A stretch of DNA of 34,294 nucleotides from Thermodesulfobacteriota bacterium (lineage in GTDB: Bacteria; Desulfobacterota; DSM-4660; Desulfatiglandales; Desulfatiglandaceae): positions 1 through 34,294 of the forward strand of contig JANQDY010000266.1 in NCBI GenBank assembly GCA_028278625.1, given 5' to 3'. Shown piece by piece: positions 13,042 through 20,875 of the stretch. Under the pieces are notes generated by a model. It did no database searches, was not told the origin of the DNA, and was given only the letters and a program-made list of their open reading frames with translations. How positions within the stretch are numbered: the stretch's first letter is position 1; each line of letters opens with the position of its first letter. A program made the translations under genes and the position numbers.

Positions 13042-13452
13042 ATGAAAGAGTGGCTTTTTCCGACTTTTGGTGCCTTTGTTTTATGGGGGTTGTGGAGCTT
13101 TGTTCCCAAGATTACCACAAAATACATCAGCCCGAAGAGTGCAATCCTTTTTGAGGTGTTGGGCGGAATCATCTTCACCATATTTGTCCTGATATCCGTG
13201 CAATTCAAGCCGGACTTTCACCCTAAAGGCGCTCTTTTGGGATTGTTCACCGGCTTTATTGGATTTGCCGGGGCTCTCTGCTTTCTTTACGCCGCTTCAA
13301 AGGGACCCATTTCATTGGTCGCCACGTTTTCAGCCCTCTATCCGATTATTCCCATTTTATTGGCAATGGTCTTCTTGGGCGAGACGATTACAGTGAAACA
13401 AGGTTTGGGCGTTGCTCTTGGAATCGGGGCGATGATTCTGCTGACCACCTAG
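13042..13452 (+). CDS. Single EamA-domain (DMT superfamily) transporter
   Basis: 136 aa from ATG 13042, preceded by a near-ideal AAAGGAGG. Four to five membrane spans: about residues 3-22, 33-52, 62-80, 86-107 and 114-134. The AASKGPISLVATFSALYPIIPILLA-like central segment and the MVFLGETITVKQGLGVALGIGAM end are typical of one EamA half. Full DMT transporters carry two such halves, so this would work as a dimer in the manner of small multidrug-resistance proteins. The substrate is unknown. It is the last plus-strand gene before the strand switch at 13.5 kb. Confidence 0.85.
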   Translation: MKEWLFPTFGAFVLWGLWSFVPKITTKYISPKSAILFEVLGGIIFTIFVLISVQFKPDFHPKGALLGLFTGFIGFAGALCFLYAASKGPISLVATFSALYPIIPILLAMVFLGETITVKQGLGVALGIGAMILLTT

Positions 13453-13540
13453 CCAACCGAGTGACCGGCATCGATCGCCCCGCTGTCATCGAACACAGCC
13501 TGTCAATCCCCTATCCGGCCGGCAACGGTCTCTAACAGTT

Positions 13541-14380
13541 CTATTCCTTTAACCAGTCAGGAAGTTCTTCCACCTTCTTGCCTGCAAATTTGCAGGCGTA
13601 GGGACAGGTTTCACAATTCCCTTTGAATCCCGGAAGGGCTGGCTCACCTTTGATGGACTCGACAATTCCGATGGCATGTTTGACGCTCTGCGCTTCACCT
13701 TCAATGATCAGGCTGACGGCACCGGCCGCTTCACCGATACCGCCGGAGGCCACGTGGGTGGCTTGCACACCGGCCAGAATCCCCAGTGCTTCGATTTCGG
13801 TAACCACCACCGCATTGGGGACCTTAAAGATGCCGTAATCGGCCCCGATGCAGTAATCCAGGGTTTTGGCGCCCGCCGCCGCAATGGCCCTGTCCACCGA
13901 GGGAACGAGCTTTTCAAGGCCAATGGGCACAATGTACCTGAGCCCCTGGGTCACGGCTGTTCCCATGGTGGCGCCCATGGTACCGCCGTCAAAACCGGCC
14001 GCCACCACACCCACGTTTCCTTGGGCGTCAATGCAGTTGCCGCCTTTGATCAAGACCGTTTCAATATGAAAATCCTTTAGCACCTCGGGAATGGTTTTAT
14101 CCGATTTTTGGCCCTTGTACAGGATGATGGGAAAGGGAATCTGCCGTTTGGGGGGAAGTTCGGTGACGCACATCAGCCGATTGGTGACGGTTCCGGCGGT
14201 AAATTCCTCCGGCTTGACATCGGCCCCGGCCAGTTCCTGAGCGATGTATCCATTGGTCGTTCCACCGTTTATGACAATGTAGGCCTTCTCCTTGGCGATT
14301 TTGATTTCATTCATTTCCACCACGGCCTTGGCAATCAGCCGTCTTGATTCGGCCGGTATCACCGTAAAAGAAGCTTTCAT
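13541..14380 (-). CDS. Unrecognised protein with NGGTTN motif and C-terminal Cys cluster
   Basis: 279 aa from ATG 14380, set by GGGGAGGG seven bases upstream. I do not recognise the family with confidence. Visible features are an early VINGGTTNGYIAQEL segment, a central glycine-rich stretch (FDGGTMGATMGTAVTQG), a second one (VASGGIGEAAGAV), and a C-terminal CETCPYAC motif (three Cys in a C-x2-C-x3-C pattern) about 25 residues from the end, which could hold metal or an iron-sulfur cluster. The glycine-rich, phosphate-loop-like pattern could suggest a NagB/RPI-like sugar-phosphate fold, but this is a guess. It lies 21 bp downstream of a 2-hydroxyacid dehydrogenase on the same strand, so the two probably act together. 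Confidence 0.75.
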   Translation of the reverse strand: MKASFTVIPAESRRLIAKAVVEMNEIKIAKEKAYIVINGGTTNGYIAQELAGADVKPEEFTAGTVTNRLMCVTELPPKRQIPFPIILYKGQKSDKTIPEVLKDFHIETVLIKGGNCIDAQGNVGVVAAGFDGGTMGATMGTAVTQGLRYIVPIGLEKLVPSVDRAIAAAGAKTLDYCIGADYGIFKVPNAVVVTEIEALGILAGVQATHVASGGIGEAAGAVSLIIEGEAQSVKHAIGIVESIKGEPALPGFKGNCETCPYACKFAGKKVEELPDWLKE

Positions 14381-14401
14381 TTCTACCCTCCCCAAAAAGT
14401 A

Positions 14402-15361
14402 TTAAGCCACAGCTTGATTCAGAACGACGTCGCCTCTTCTAAGGCGGTTGATGTTTTCAGCCACCGCTCGGCCCAGAGCGTCAAATGACTGCTCCGTGAC
14501 CCCGGCGGTGTGGGGGGTTACGACCACTTGCGGATGGTTTACCAGGGGATGGCCGGGGGCCGGAGGTTCCTGGTTCAAGACATCCAGGCCCGCACCGGCG
14601 ATGAGGCCTCCGTCAATGGCGTTTAGGAGGTCATCCTCGTTTACGATGGGGCCCCGGCTGATGTTGATGACAAAGGCTGCGGGCTTCATGCGTTCAAACA
14701 CCGGCATTGCCAGAAGATGCCTGGTTTCCGGTGTAAGGGTGACCGTGGAAATCACGAAGTCGGCCAGGGGCAGCAGCTCATGGAGCCGGTCAGGGCTCAG
14801 AAGGCGGTCCAGTCCCAACTCCCTTGCCGTTTCAGCGCTTGCGTAAAGCTCGGTTCCGATCACCGTCATGCCCAGTGCCAGCAACCGCGAGGCCAGGGCC
14901 CGGCCCACCGCGCCCATACCGATAATTAAAGCCGTGCGGTCGATGAGTGCCATTCCCCCGGGGCGCCCCCATTCCCCACAACCAAGGGTTTGCTGGCAGT
15001 GTTTGTATTTCCTGGCTGTTGCCATCATCAGAAAAACACCGCCTTCGGCCGTGCATTCCGCGTGTACGGGCGCTTGCGCGCCGGGGACATTGGCAACTGA
15101 AACGCCTTTGGCAGTGGCCGCCGGGATGTTCACCCCCTCGAGGCCGACGCCGAACTGCTGAATCAGCCGCAAATGGGGACAAGCGTCAATAATCTCCCCG
15201 CTGATGCGACTCATGGCAGGGATCAGCACTTCCGCCCATGGTGCTTGTCCTGCCACATCCACCGGGTCCATGGAACTTACCCGTACTTCATCGTCCGGCA
15301 ACAGGCGGATGACGGTCTCCACCATGGTCGGAAACATGTCTCCACAGATCAATATGCGCAT
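14402..15361 (-). CDS. D-isomer-specific 2-hydroxyacid dehydrogenase
   Basis: 319 aa from ATG 15361, with GGAGAG upstream. Two-domain fold: a catalytic N-terminal part and an NAD-binding core with IIGMGAVGRALASRLLALGM near residue 140 (Rossmann loop). Active-site residues are visible: the Arg in VINISRGPIVNEDDLL, the Glu in NQEPPAPGHPL and the His in VVTPHTAGVTEQSFD. It reduces a 2-oxoacid to the D-2-hydroxyacid or the reverse with NAD(P)H in the cytoplasm; the exact substrate is unknown. It is the first gene of a two-gene operon with the Cys-tail protein. Its promoter lies at 15477-15506 among inverted repeats. Confidence 0.9.
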   Translation of the reverse strand: MRILICGDMFPTMVETVIRLLPDDEVRVSSMDPVDVAGQAPWAEVLIPAMSRISGEIIDACPHLRLIQQFGVGLEGVNIPAATAKGVSVANVPGAQAPVHAECTAEGGVFLMMATARKYKHCQQTLGCGEWGRPGGMALIDRTALIIGMGAVGRALASRLLALGMTVIGTELYASAETARELGLDRLLSPDRLHELLPLADFVISTVTLTPETRHLLAMPVFERMKPAAFVINISRGPIVNEDDLLNAIDGGLIAGAGLDVLNQEPPAPGHPLVNHPQVVVTPHTAGVTEQSFDALGRAVAENINRLRRGDVVLNQAVA

Positions 15362-15422
15362 ATTGTCTCTCCACATCGTTTTCGCTTACGCCGGTTTTTT
15401 TCAAAAACCGCTTGCCAGAGCA

Positions 15423-15501
15423 CCTCTAAACCCTTGGAAATCCCATTTTGTAGTTGATAGTGTTGGGCAGATTGTCATAATTGGGTGGTTTAGAGGGATT
15501 T
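15423..15501. promoter_or_regulatory. Inverted-repeat operator region between divergent genes
   Basis: CCTCTAAACC (15423-15432) and GGTTTAGAGG (15487-15496) are perfect inverted copies 54 bp apart, each next to AAATCCC/GGGATTT (15438-15444 and 15495-15501). The right copy lies in the spacer of the minus-strand promoter. Such paired sites suggest a repressor, possibly looping, but none is identified. A separate perfect hairpin (CGGTTTTT/AAAAACCG) lies at 15392-15410 in the minus-strand leader. Confidence 0.5.
15454..15481 (+). promoter_or_regulatory. Putative promoter of GNAT gene
   Basis: TTGATA (15454-15459), 16-bp spacer and CATAAT (15476-15481), about 44 bp before the GTG start. Its -10 overlaps that of the divergent promoter, so the two would compete. 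Confidence 0.5.
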
Positions 15502-15506
15502 GTCAA
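15477..15506 (-). promoter_or_regulatory. Promoter of the 2-hydroxyacid dehydrogenase operon
   Basis: On the minus strand TTGACA (15501-15506), 18-bp spacer and AATTAT (15477-15482). The spacer holds one inverted-repeat half-site. Confidence 0.55.
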
Positions 15507-15524
15507 TAGTAAACAAAGGGTCCC

Positions 15525-16028
15525 GTGTCTTTTGAAATGAAAATTGTCACCGCAGAATCTGATTTCCATTTGAATGCGGCCCGTTCCCTTTTTCGGGAAT
15601 ACCACGATTTTCTGGCGGTGGATCTTTCCTTTCAGGAATTCGAGAAGGAGCTTGCCGGTTTGCCTGGAAAGTACGCCCCACCCGACGGTGCTCTCCTCCT
15701 GGCCACGGTTGCCGATGAGATCGCCGGGTGTGTTGCGCTTAGAAAGCATGAACCGGGCGTCTGCGAGATGAAGCGGCTCTACGTGAGGCCGAAATTTCGA
15801 AATGCAGGCATCGGAAAAGCACTGGCTCACGCGATCGTGGGCAGGGCCGGGGATTGCGGATACGCCAGAATGTTTCTCGATACCTTGGAAATCCTTCAGG
15901 AAGCCAATGGTCTGTACAGGCAATTGGGATTCCGGAAGCGGCCGCCCTACTACGACAACCCATTGGCGGGCGTTACCTACTGGGAGTTGGATCTGAAATC
16001 GGCGCCTCAATCCACCGTCAGGGCATAA
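15525..16028 (+). CDS. GNAT family N-acetyltransferase
   Basis: 167 aa if started at GTG 15525, which has AAAGGG upstream; ATG 15537 is an alternative only four codons later. GNAT motif A is present (CEMKRLYVRPKFRNAGIGKALAHAI; acetyl-CoA loop R-N-A-G-I-G near residue 92), followed by FLDTLEILQEANGLYRQLGF, the usual motif B. The N-terminal FREYHDFLAVDLSFQEFEKELAGLPGKY pattern is common among small-molecule acetyltransferases. The substrate is unknown. Its last 22 bases overlap the 3' end of the convergent sigma-54 regulator gene, with no terminator between. Confidence 0.88.
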   Translation: MSFEMKIVTAESDFHLNAARSLFREYHDFLAVDLSFQEFEKELAGLPGKYAPPDGALLLATVADEIAGCVALRKHEPGVCEMKRLYVRPKFRNAGIGKALAHAIVGRAGDCGYARMFLDTLEILQEANGLYRQLGFRKRPPYYDNPLAGVTYWELDLKSAPQSTVRA

Positions 16029-17596
16029 CCTCCGGGCGCCTTGGTCGTGGGTGATCCTGATGGGGGAATCCGCCTGACTGTGATGCCCAGCTTTTTCATT
16101 CGGTACTGAAGCGTGGATCTGGGGATTCCCAGCAAATCGGCCGCACCATTTTTTCCTCCCACCATCCAACCGCATTTTGCCAACGCCTCTTCAATATGCT
16201 TCCGTTCCATTTGGTCTTTGGTGAGGAACACTTCACCATCCATCTTTCTCGTCGGTTCCAATGGCTGCAGCAGTCTGTGGATATCCCCTTCCGTTATTAG
16301 ATGTCCGGAACGGCTGATCATGATTCTCTCGATCAGATTCTCCAGTTCCCGAACATTTCCGGGCCATGGGTAGCCGCAGAGGGCGTCAAATGCCGTTGAA
16401 GAATAGCGTGCCTCGGGTTTTTGAAGCCTGTCGGAGAAGTTGGTGGTAAAGCATCGAACCAGAAGGGGGATGTCTCCGGTTCGCTCCCTCAAAGGGGGAA
16501 TCTTAAGGTGCACTGTATTGACACGGTAGTACAGATCCCGCCTGAAGGTCCTATCCTGTATCTTTTGCGGCAAGTTCTGATTGGTGGCGGCGATAACCCT
16601 AAAATCGGCGGAAACTGGAGTACTTTCGCCCACCCGTTCAAATGCCTTTTCTTCCAGGACCTGCAAGAGTTTCGCCTGGCTCTGTACCGGCAGATCGCCG
16701 ATTTCATCCAGGAATGCGGTGCCGCCGTCAGCCATTTCGAACCGGCCGATCCTGCGATTGTCGGCCCCGGTAAAGGATCCTTTGGCATGTCCGAAAAGTT
16801 CACTTTCTATGAGTGTAGGAACCAGGGCGGCGCAGTTCACCTTAACGAAGAGATTATACTTGCGGGAGCTCAAATTGTGGATGTATCGGGCAATATGGTC
16901 TTTGCCCGTGCCCGTTTCACCACTGATGAGCACGCTGGTGTCCGTGTCCGCCACCAGATCCACATCGCGCATGAGGTCAACCATAATGCCGCTGTTGTAA
17001 TAGAACTTTTGATTCAGCCGATCCAGCTTTTCAAGGACGTAACTCTTTTCTTTTTCAAGCTTTTCATTGATAAGCCTTAATTTATCATATGAAAGCATAT
17101 TGTCTATGCCAATTGTAATTTGCGTCGATAATTCTTCGATGAAGGAATATAACTCCTCCAGCTGTTCAGGGCATTTCTTAAAAGAGAAATGAAGGGATCC
17201 AAGAATTTCGTTTCGGATAATCAAAGGAAAGGCGAGTGTGGACCTCAAGCCTTCTTTCCACATGGATTCAACGGTAATCATCTTTTCAAATCTGGACAGG
17301 TCCTCTATGATGACCGGCTTTCTGGATTCAATGACCATGCGGGCAACGGATCCTTTGGGGAGTGGCCTGCTGCTTTCGCAGCTGATACCGTCAGGTTTGA
17401 TGCCGTCCGCCGCTGCAAAATAGCTGAGGGAATTGTTCTTGCGGTCATAGAGATGAATGCTGCAACGGTCGAAGGGAAAGAGTTCCTTGAGCTCATTGAC
17501 CAAAGCCCTGAAGAGCCCTTCACGGGTGTACTCTTTTAAAATAGCGTTGTTGATGTTCAAAAAGGACAAGTACTTTCTGTAGGAATTCCAGGGCAT
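16007..17596 (-). CDS. Sigma-54-dependent transcriptional activator with GAF sensor
   Basis: 529 aa from ATG 17596 (AAGGGG upstream). N-terminal GAF-type sensor (about residues 20-165), short coiled linker (170-195), AAA+ domain with Walker A GETGTGKD (226-233), loop 1 GSFTGA (273-278; a Ser variant of GAFTGA), Walker B FLDEIG (295-300) and the RRDLYYR arginine region, then a Fis-type helix-turn-helix near residues 490-515 (AADLLGIPRSTLQYRMKKL). It binds upstream DNA and drives open-complex formation by sigma-54 polymerase when the GAF domain senses its signal. It is divergent from the TRAP/CoA-transferase operon, which has a strong -24/-12 promoter, so that operon is almost certainly its target. 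Confidence 0.95.
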   Translation of the reverse strand: MPWNSYRKYLSFLNINNAILKEYTREGLFRALVNELKELFPFDRCSIHLYDRKNNSLSYFAAADGIKPDGISCESSRPLPKGSVARMVIESRKPVIIEDLSRFEKMITVESMWKEGLRSTLAFPLIIRNEILGSLHFSFKKCPEQLEELYSFIEELSTQITIGIDNMLSYDKLRLINEKLEKEKSYVLEKLDRLNQKFYYNSGIMVDLMRDVDLVADTDTSVLISGETGTGKDHIARYIHNLSSRKYNLFVKVNCAALVPTLIESELFGHAKGSFTGADNRRIGRFEMADGGTAFLDEIGDLPVQSQAKLLQVLEEKAFERVGESTPVSADFRVIAATNQNLPQKIQDRTFRRDLYYRVNTVHLKIPPLRERTGDIPLLVRCFTTNFSDRLQKPEARYSSTAFDALCGYPWPGNVRELENLIERIMISRSGHLITEGDIHRLLQPLEPTRKMDGEVFLTKDQMERKHIEEALAKCGWMVGGKNGAADLLGIPRSTLQYRMKKLGITVRRIPPSGSPTTKAPGGYALTVD

Positions 17597-17669
17597 TTTT
17601 TCCCCTTTGTTCGACGGGTCTGCGGTGCAAATGAAATACATTAATACCAAAACCGATGGGGTGTGTGCA

Positions 17670-17685
17670 AGCCAAATATTCGGCT
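17670..17685. promoter_or_regulatory. Putative enhancer (upstream activator) site
   Basis: AGCCAAATATTCGGCT is a near-perfect palindrome (one mismatched pair), about 105 bp upstream of the -24 element, the usual distance for a sigma-54 activator. A similar half (CGATATTTCGGC) follows at 17706-17717, making a possible tandem site. Confidence 0.55.
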
Positions 17686-17789
17686 CTTGGGCTTATTATT
17701 GGGCGCGATATTTCGGCACAATGGTCCCGTTCGTTTCCGACCAAATAATTTCTTTCGTGATTTAAGCCAGTTAAGTTTTCTGAACCGGT

Positions 17790-17805
17790 TGGCATTAGTA
17801 TTGCT
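17790..17805 (+). promoter_or_regulatory. Sigma-54 (-24/-12) promoter
   Basis: TGGCATTAGTATTGCT matches the consensus TGGCAC-N5-TTGCW with one difference; GG (17791-17792) and GC (17803-17804) are exactly ten bases apart. Transcription would start near 17816, leaving a ~43-base leader to the CoA-transferase gene. Confidence 0.85.
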
Positions 17806-17858
17806 AAACATAAGAGCATTCAGTGACCAAAACTTTTTTGCGATGACTGGAGGGCCTT

Positions 17859-19088
17859 ATGAAAAAGCATTTGGAAGGTATTCGGGTGATAGATTTGACG
17901 GCATATCTATCTGGGCCTTTTGTGAGTCTGAATTTGGCGGCCATGGGCGCGGAGGTCATCAAGGTGGAACGTCCTAAAATCGGAGATCCATGCCGTTGGA
18001 ACCCGCCATTTGCCGGCCCTGAAGGTGTTGCCTACCGAAGTCAAAGCGACATTGATGTGTCTCTCCTTTATCTGAAGCGGAATCGGGGCAAAAAGAGCGT
18101 CTTTTTGAACATGCGAAATGAAAAGGGGAAAAGGATTCTTGAGAGACTTCTGGAGAAAGGAGACATACTCGTCGAGAATTTTGCCCCGGGCAGTATGGAA
18201 AGACTGGGCTTTGACTACCCAAGGGTGAAAGAGATCAACCCGCGAATTATCTACTGTTCTATTGCCGGTTACGGACAAAACGGGCCGTACAGGGATCGGA
18301 CCGCTTTTGACCTTACCATTCAAGGCACGAGCGGCATCATGGGCGTTACCGGTTTTCCAGACGGTCCTCCCACCCGTTGCGGCGCGTGGGTGGGCGACAT
18401 GATACCCGCCATGTACGGACTTTCCGCTACCCTGGCGGCGCTCTACTCCAGGGAGAAAACCGGGGAGGGTGAAAGAATCGATATTTCAATGCAGGACTGC
18501 TGTTTTTCCATGATCATGGACGAAGCCCTCGATCTGCACCTTGAAAAGGGGATTCCCATGAGAACGGGAAACAGGAACCCAAGGCTTGCACCATGGAATG
18601 CCTATCGCGCCAGAGATGGGTATGTGCTGATCTGCGTGGCCAATAATGTGCAGTGGGAGGCCTTCGTGGAAGCACTGGGAAGGGAAGATCTGAAAGAAGA
18701 CCCCCGGTTCCAGAATCAGGAAGGCCGTTCGAAAAACTCCGATGTGATAGAACGGATTGTGCTCGACTGGCTTGAGAGTCTGACCGTGGATGAGGCCCTT
18801 CTGCGGCTGCGGGAAAAACGGGTGGCATGCGATTCGGTCCTCGAAATTGAAGACGTATTAAAAGATCCTCAACTGACATCCAGGGGAATGATAGAGGAGT
18901 TGTATCACCCCAAAAGTGGGAAGACCGGCATAAAGACCGCCGGATTTCCCGTGCATTTCACAGAGTCCCACGCGGGATTAACAGGGTCCGCTCCGTATCC
19001 CGGTCAACATAACAAAGAGATTTATCAAGGATTACTGGGGATTTCGGAAGAGGAAATGTTGAGGCTGCAGGACGAAGAGATCATATAA
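17859..19088 (+). CDS. CaiB/BaiF (class III) CoA-transferase
   Basis: 409 aa, full length. The N-terminus LEGIRVIDLTAYLSGPFVSLNLAAMGAEVIKVE is the family hallmark. The catalytic Asp lies in WVGDMIPAMYG near residue 179, corresponding to Asp169 of formyl-CoA transferase. NRNPRLAPWNAYRARDGYVLI is the usual downstream motif. Such enzymes move CoA between two carboxylic acids through mixed anhydride and thioester intermediates, activating a substrate without ATP. It is the first gene behind the sigma-54 promoter and precedes TRAP genes, so it probably activates the imported acid. The ribosome-binding site is CTGGAGGG. A 93-bp gap follows, with an odd in-frame stretch noted in the findings. Confidence 0.93.
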   Translation: MKKHLEGIRVIDLTAYLSGPFVSLNLAAMGAEVIKVERPKIGDPCRWNPPFAGPEGVAYRSQSDIDVSLLYLKRNRGKKSVFLNMRNEKGKRILERLLEKGDILVENFAPGSMERLGFDYPRVKEINPRIIYCSIAGYGQNGPYRDRTAFDLTIQGTSGIMGVTGFPDGPPTRCGAWVGDMIPAMYGLSATLAALYSREKTGEGERIDISMQDCCFSMIMDEALDLHLEKGIPMRTGNRNPRLAPWNAYRARDGYVLICVANNVQWEAFVEALGREDLKEDPRFQNQEGRSKNSDVIERIVLDWLESLTVDEALLRLREKRVACDSVLEIEDVLKDPQLTSRGMIEELYHPKSGKTGIKTAGFPVHFTESHAGLTGSAPYPGQHNKEIYQGLLGISEEEMLRLQDEEII

Positions 19089-19181
19089 AGGGAGGTGATA
19101 AAAAAAGAAGGGCTGGTGGAAAAAACCCCGTGGTTCGACTTTAGGGATGTTCATCCAACATTTTAAGGGAGGACGTTAGCT

Positions 19182-20216
19182 ATGATGAGAAAAAAGGTCT
19201 GTTTATTGTCTTTGTTGGTTGCTTTGATTTTTCTGAGTGGGATCGTGTTACTCCACTCCAGCGCGTTGGCCGAGAAACCAATCTTGATCAAATTCAACTA
19301 TCCAGGGCCCAAATCGCCTCCCAGCATGCATCCGCTCAGCCAGGCCATCGCTTATCTCGGCGAAAAATTGGAGGAAAACTCCGGCGGACGGTTCAAGGTG
19401 GAGATCTATTGGGCGGCCTCCTTGTATAAAGATGATCCGACCCAGTATGCGGCCTTAAGATCCAATGTTATTCAGATGTGTGAAGTGAGCGGCGGGAGAC
19501 TGGGGGGAGAGATTCCCGAGACCTTCCTGATGGAATTCCCATTCGTTTTCAGCGACATGAACCACGTCTACCGTTTTCTGGATGGGGAAGGAAAGAAGCT
19601 GTTTGAACCCCTTTATCTCAAAAAAGGGTATAAACTCATGGGCTTTTGGCCCTACGGTTTTCAGAATTTCGTCTGCAGCAAGGGATTCCTGGCCGGGCCC
19701 GAAGATTTTGTGGGTGTCAAACTGCGCATCAGGCCCTCCAAGATTGTAGCGGCACAGATGGAAGCCCTTGGTGCCAGCGCTCAACCCATCCCCTATATGG
19801 AAACCTATAATGCCCTGCAACTGAAGACCGTCGATGGTGCGGAATGCCCCCTGGCCGTCATTCAGGCCGTGAAATGGCATGAAACCGGTGATTTCATCAC
19901 CATCAGCCGGCACAGCCTGCTTTTTGCCGCCATCCTGGTCAACCCTAAATTTTATAACGGCCTGCCCGATGATCTCAAAAAGATTTTCAATGATACTTTC
20001 GCGGAGGCGACCCAATTCGAACATGAGGTACAGGAAAATGTCGAGTACAAAATGCCCTGGATCATGATGTCCGAGAGGCCGCAGCTCCAATTCAAATGGC
20101 TGACCGAAAAGGAGCGGGGGGTCCTCAAAGAGAAAACCAAACCGGTTGAAGAAAAATTCGGGAAGAACATACCGAAAGAGTTTTTTGAGGCGGTTGAGGC
20201 TACCCGCACCAAATAA
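19182..20216 (+). CDS. dctP: TRAP transporter solute-binding protein, DctP family
   Basis: 344 aa with a clear signal peptide (basic MMRKK, hydrophobic core to about residue 27, Ala-Leu-Ala-Glu cleavage near 30). The mature protein shows the DctP pattern: GPKSPPSMHPLSQAI, a central FPFVFSD segment, then GVKLRIRP carrying the Arg that normally grips the substrate carboxylate, and METYNALQLKTVDGAECP. It captures an organic acid in the periplasm and hands it to the DctQM membrane unit. The ligand cannot be read from sequence. AAGGGAGG precedes the ATG. Confidence 0.94.
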   Translation: MMRKKVCLLSLLVALIFLSGIVLLHSSALAEKPILIKFNYPGPKSPPSMHPLSQAIAYLGEKLEENSGGRFKVEIYWAASLYKDDPTQYAALRSNVIQMCEVSGGRLGGEIPETFLMEFPFVFSDMNHVYRFLDGEGKKLFEPLYLKKGYKLMGFWPYGFQNFVCSKGFLAGPEDFVGVKLRIRPSKIVAAQMEALGASAQPIPYMETYNALQLKTVDGAECPLAVIQAVKWHETGDFITISRHSLLFAAILVNPKFYNGLPDDLKKIFNDTFAEATQFEHEVQENVEYKMPWIMMSERPQLQFKWLTEKERGVLKEKTKPVEEKFGKNIPKEFFEAVEATRTK

Positions 20217-20308
20217 GACATCCTAAAAGTTGCTCTCCGATCGGGTTCATGGGACCCGGTTGGAGATGTTTCACTTTTTTGAATCTTAAACAGGATCAGG
20301 ACAAAGCA

Positions 20309-20821
20309 ATGAAGATTGGCGATATTATCTATCATTTTGAGAAGTGGGCGGCCATTTTGCTCCTGGCCTTTACCGTAACGCTCAGCTTTATTCAGGTCAT
20401 TTTGAGGTACTTTTTTAACTCGGGTTTCGCTTGGGTTCCTGAGATCGTGGTATTCACCTTTATCACCATGACCCTTCTGGCCACCAGCACCGGTATTCGC
20501 AACGGGGTCCACATCGGTGTGGATGTTATTGTAAAGCTCTTACCGCCCAAGTTTCAAAAAGTCTCCGAGATCTTTACCAGTTTTTCAGGCGCCGCTCTGA
20601 TGCTTTTCACGTCCTATCTCACCTATAAATTCGTCCTTTATTTTAGGGAAATGGGTCAATTGTCCATCATTACCGAGATTCCCATTTGGATGATGATCGC
20701 CTATATGCCGGTGGCGTTTCTCTTTATGGCAATTCACTACGGTGAACTGCTGTGGAAGTCCTTTCTGAAAGGTGATGAACCGGACGAGGAGATGATGAAG
20801 CGAAAGAGAGAACGCATCTAG
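20309..20821 (+). CDS. dctQ: TRAP transporter small permease, DctQ family
   Basis: 170 aa from ATG 20309 (AGGA upstream). Four predicted spans at about residues 14-34, 48-66, 85-105 and 125-148. The motif LRYFFNSGFAWVPEI near residue 30 and ATSTGIRNGVHIGVD near residue 57 are typical of DctQ. It forms the stabilising half of the sodium-driven TRAP membrane complex with the DctM protein encoded 54 bp downstream. The C-terminal tail is strongly charged (DEPDEEMMKRKRERI). Confidence 0.92.
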   Translation: MKIGDIIYHFEKWAAILLLAFTVTLSFIQVILRYFFNSGFAWVPEIVVFTFITMTLLATSTGIRNGVHIGVDVIVKLLPPKFQKVSEIFTSFSGAALMLFTSYLTYKFVLYFREMGQLSIITEIPIWMMIAYMPVAFLFMAIHYGELLWKSFLKGDEPDEEMMKRKRERI

Positions 20822-20875
20822 TGATACCAGAGATGGTGAGTTTTTGCTGCCAAGAATTCTAAAGAGAGCTGATTA

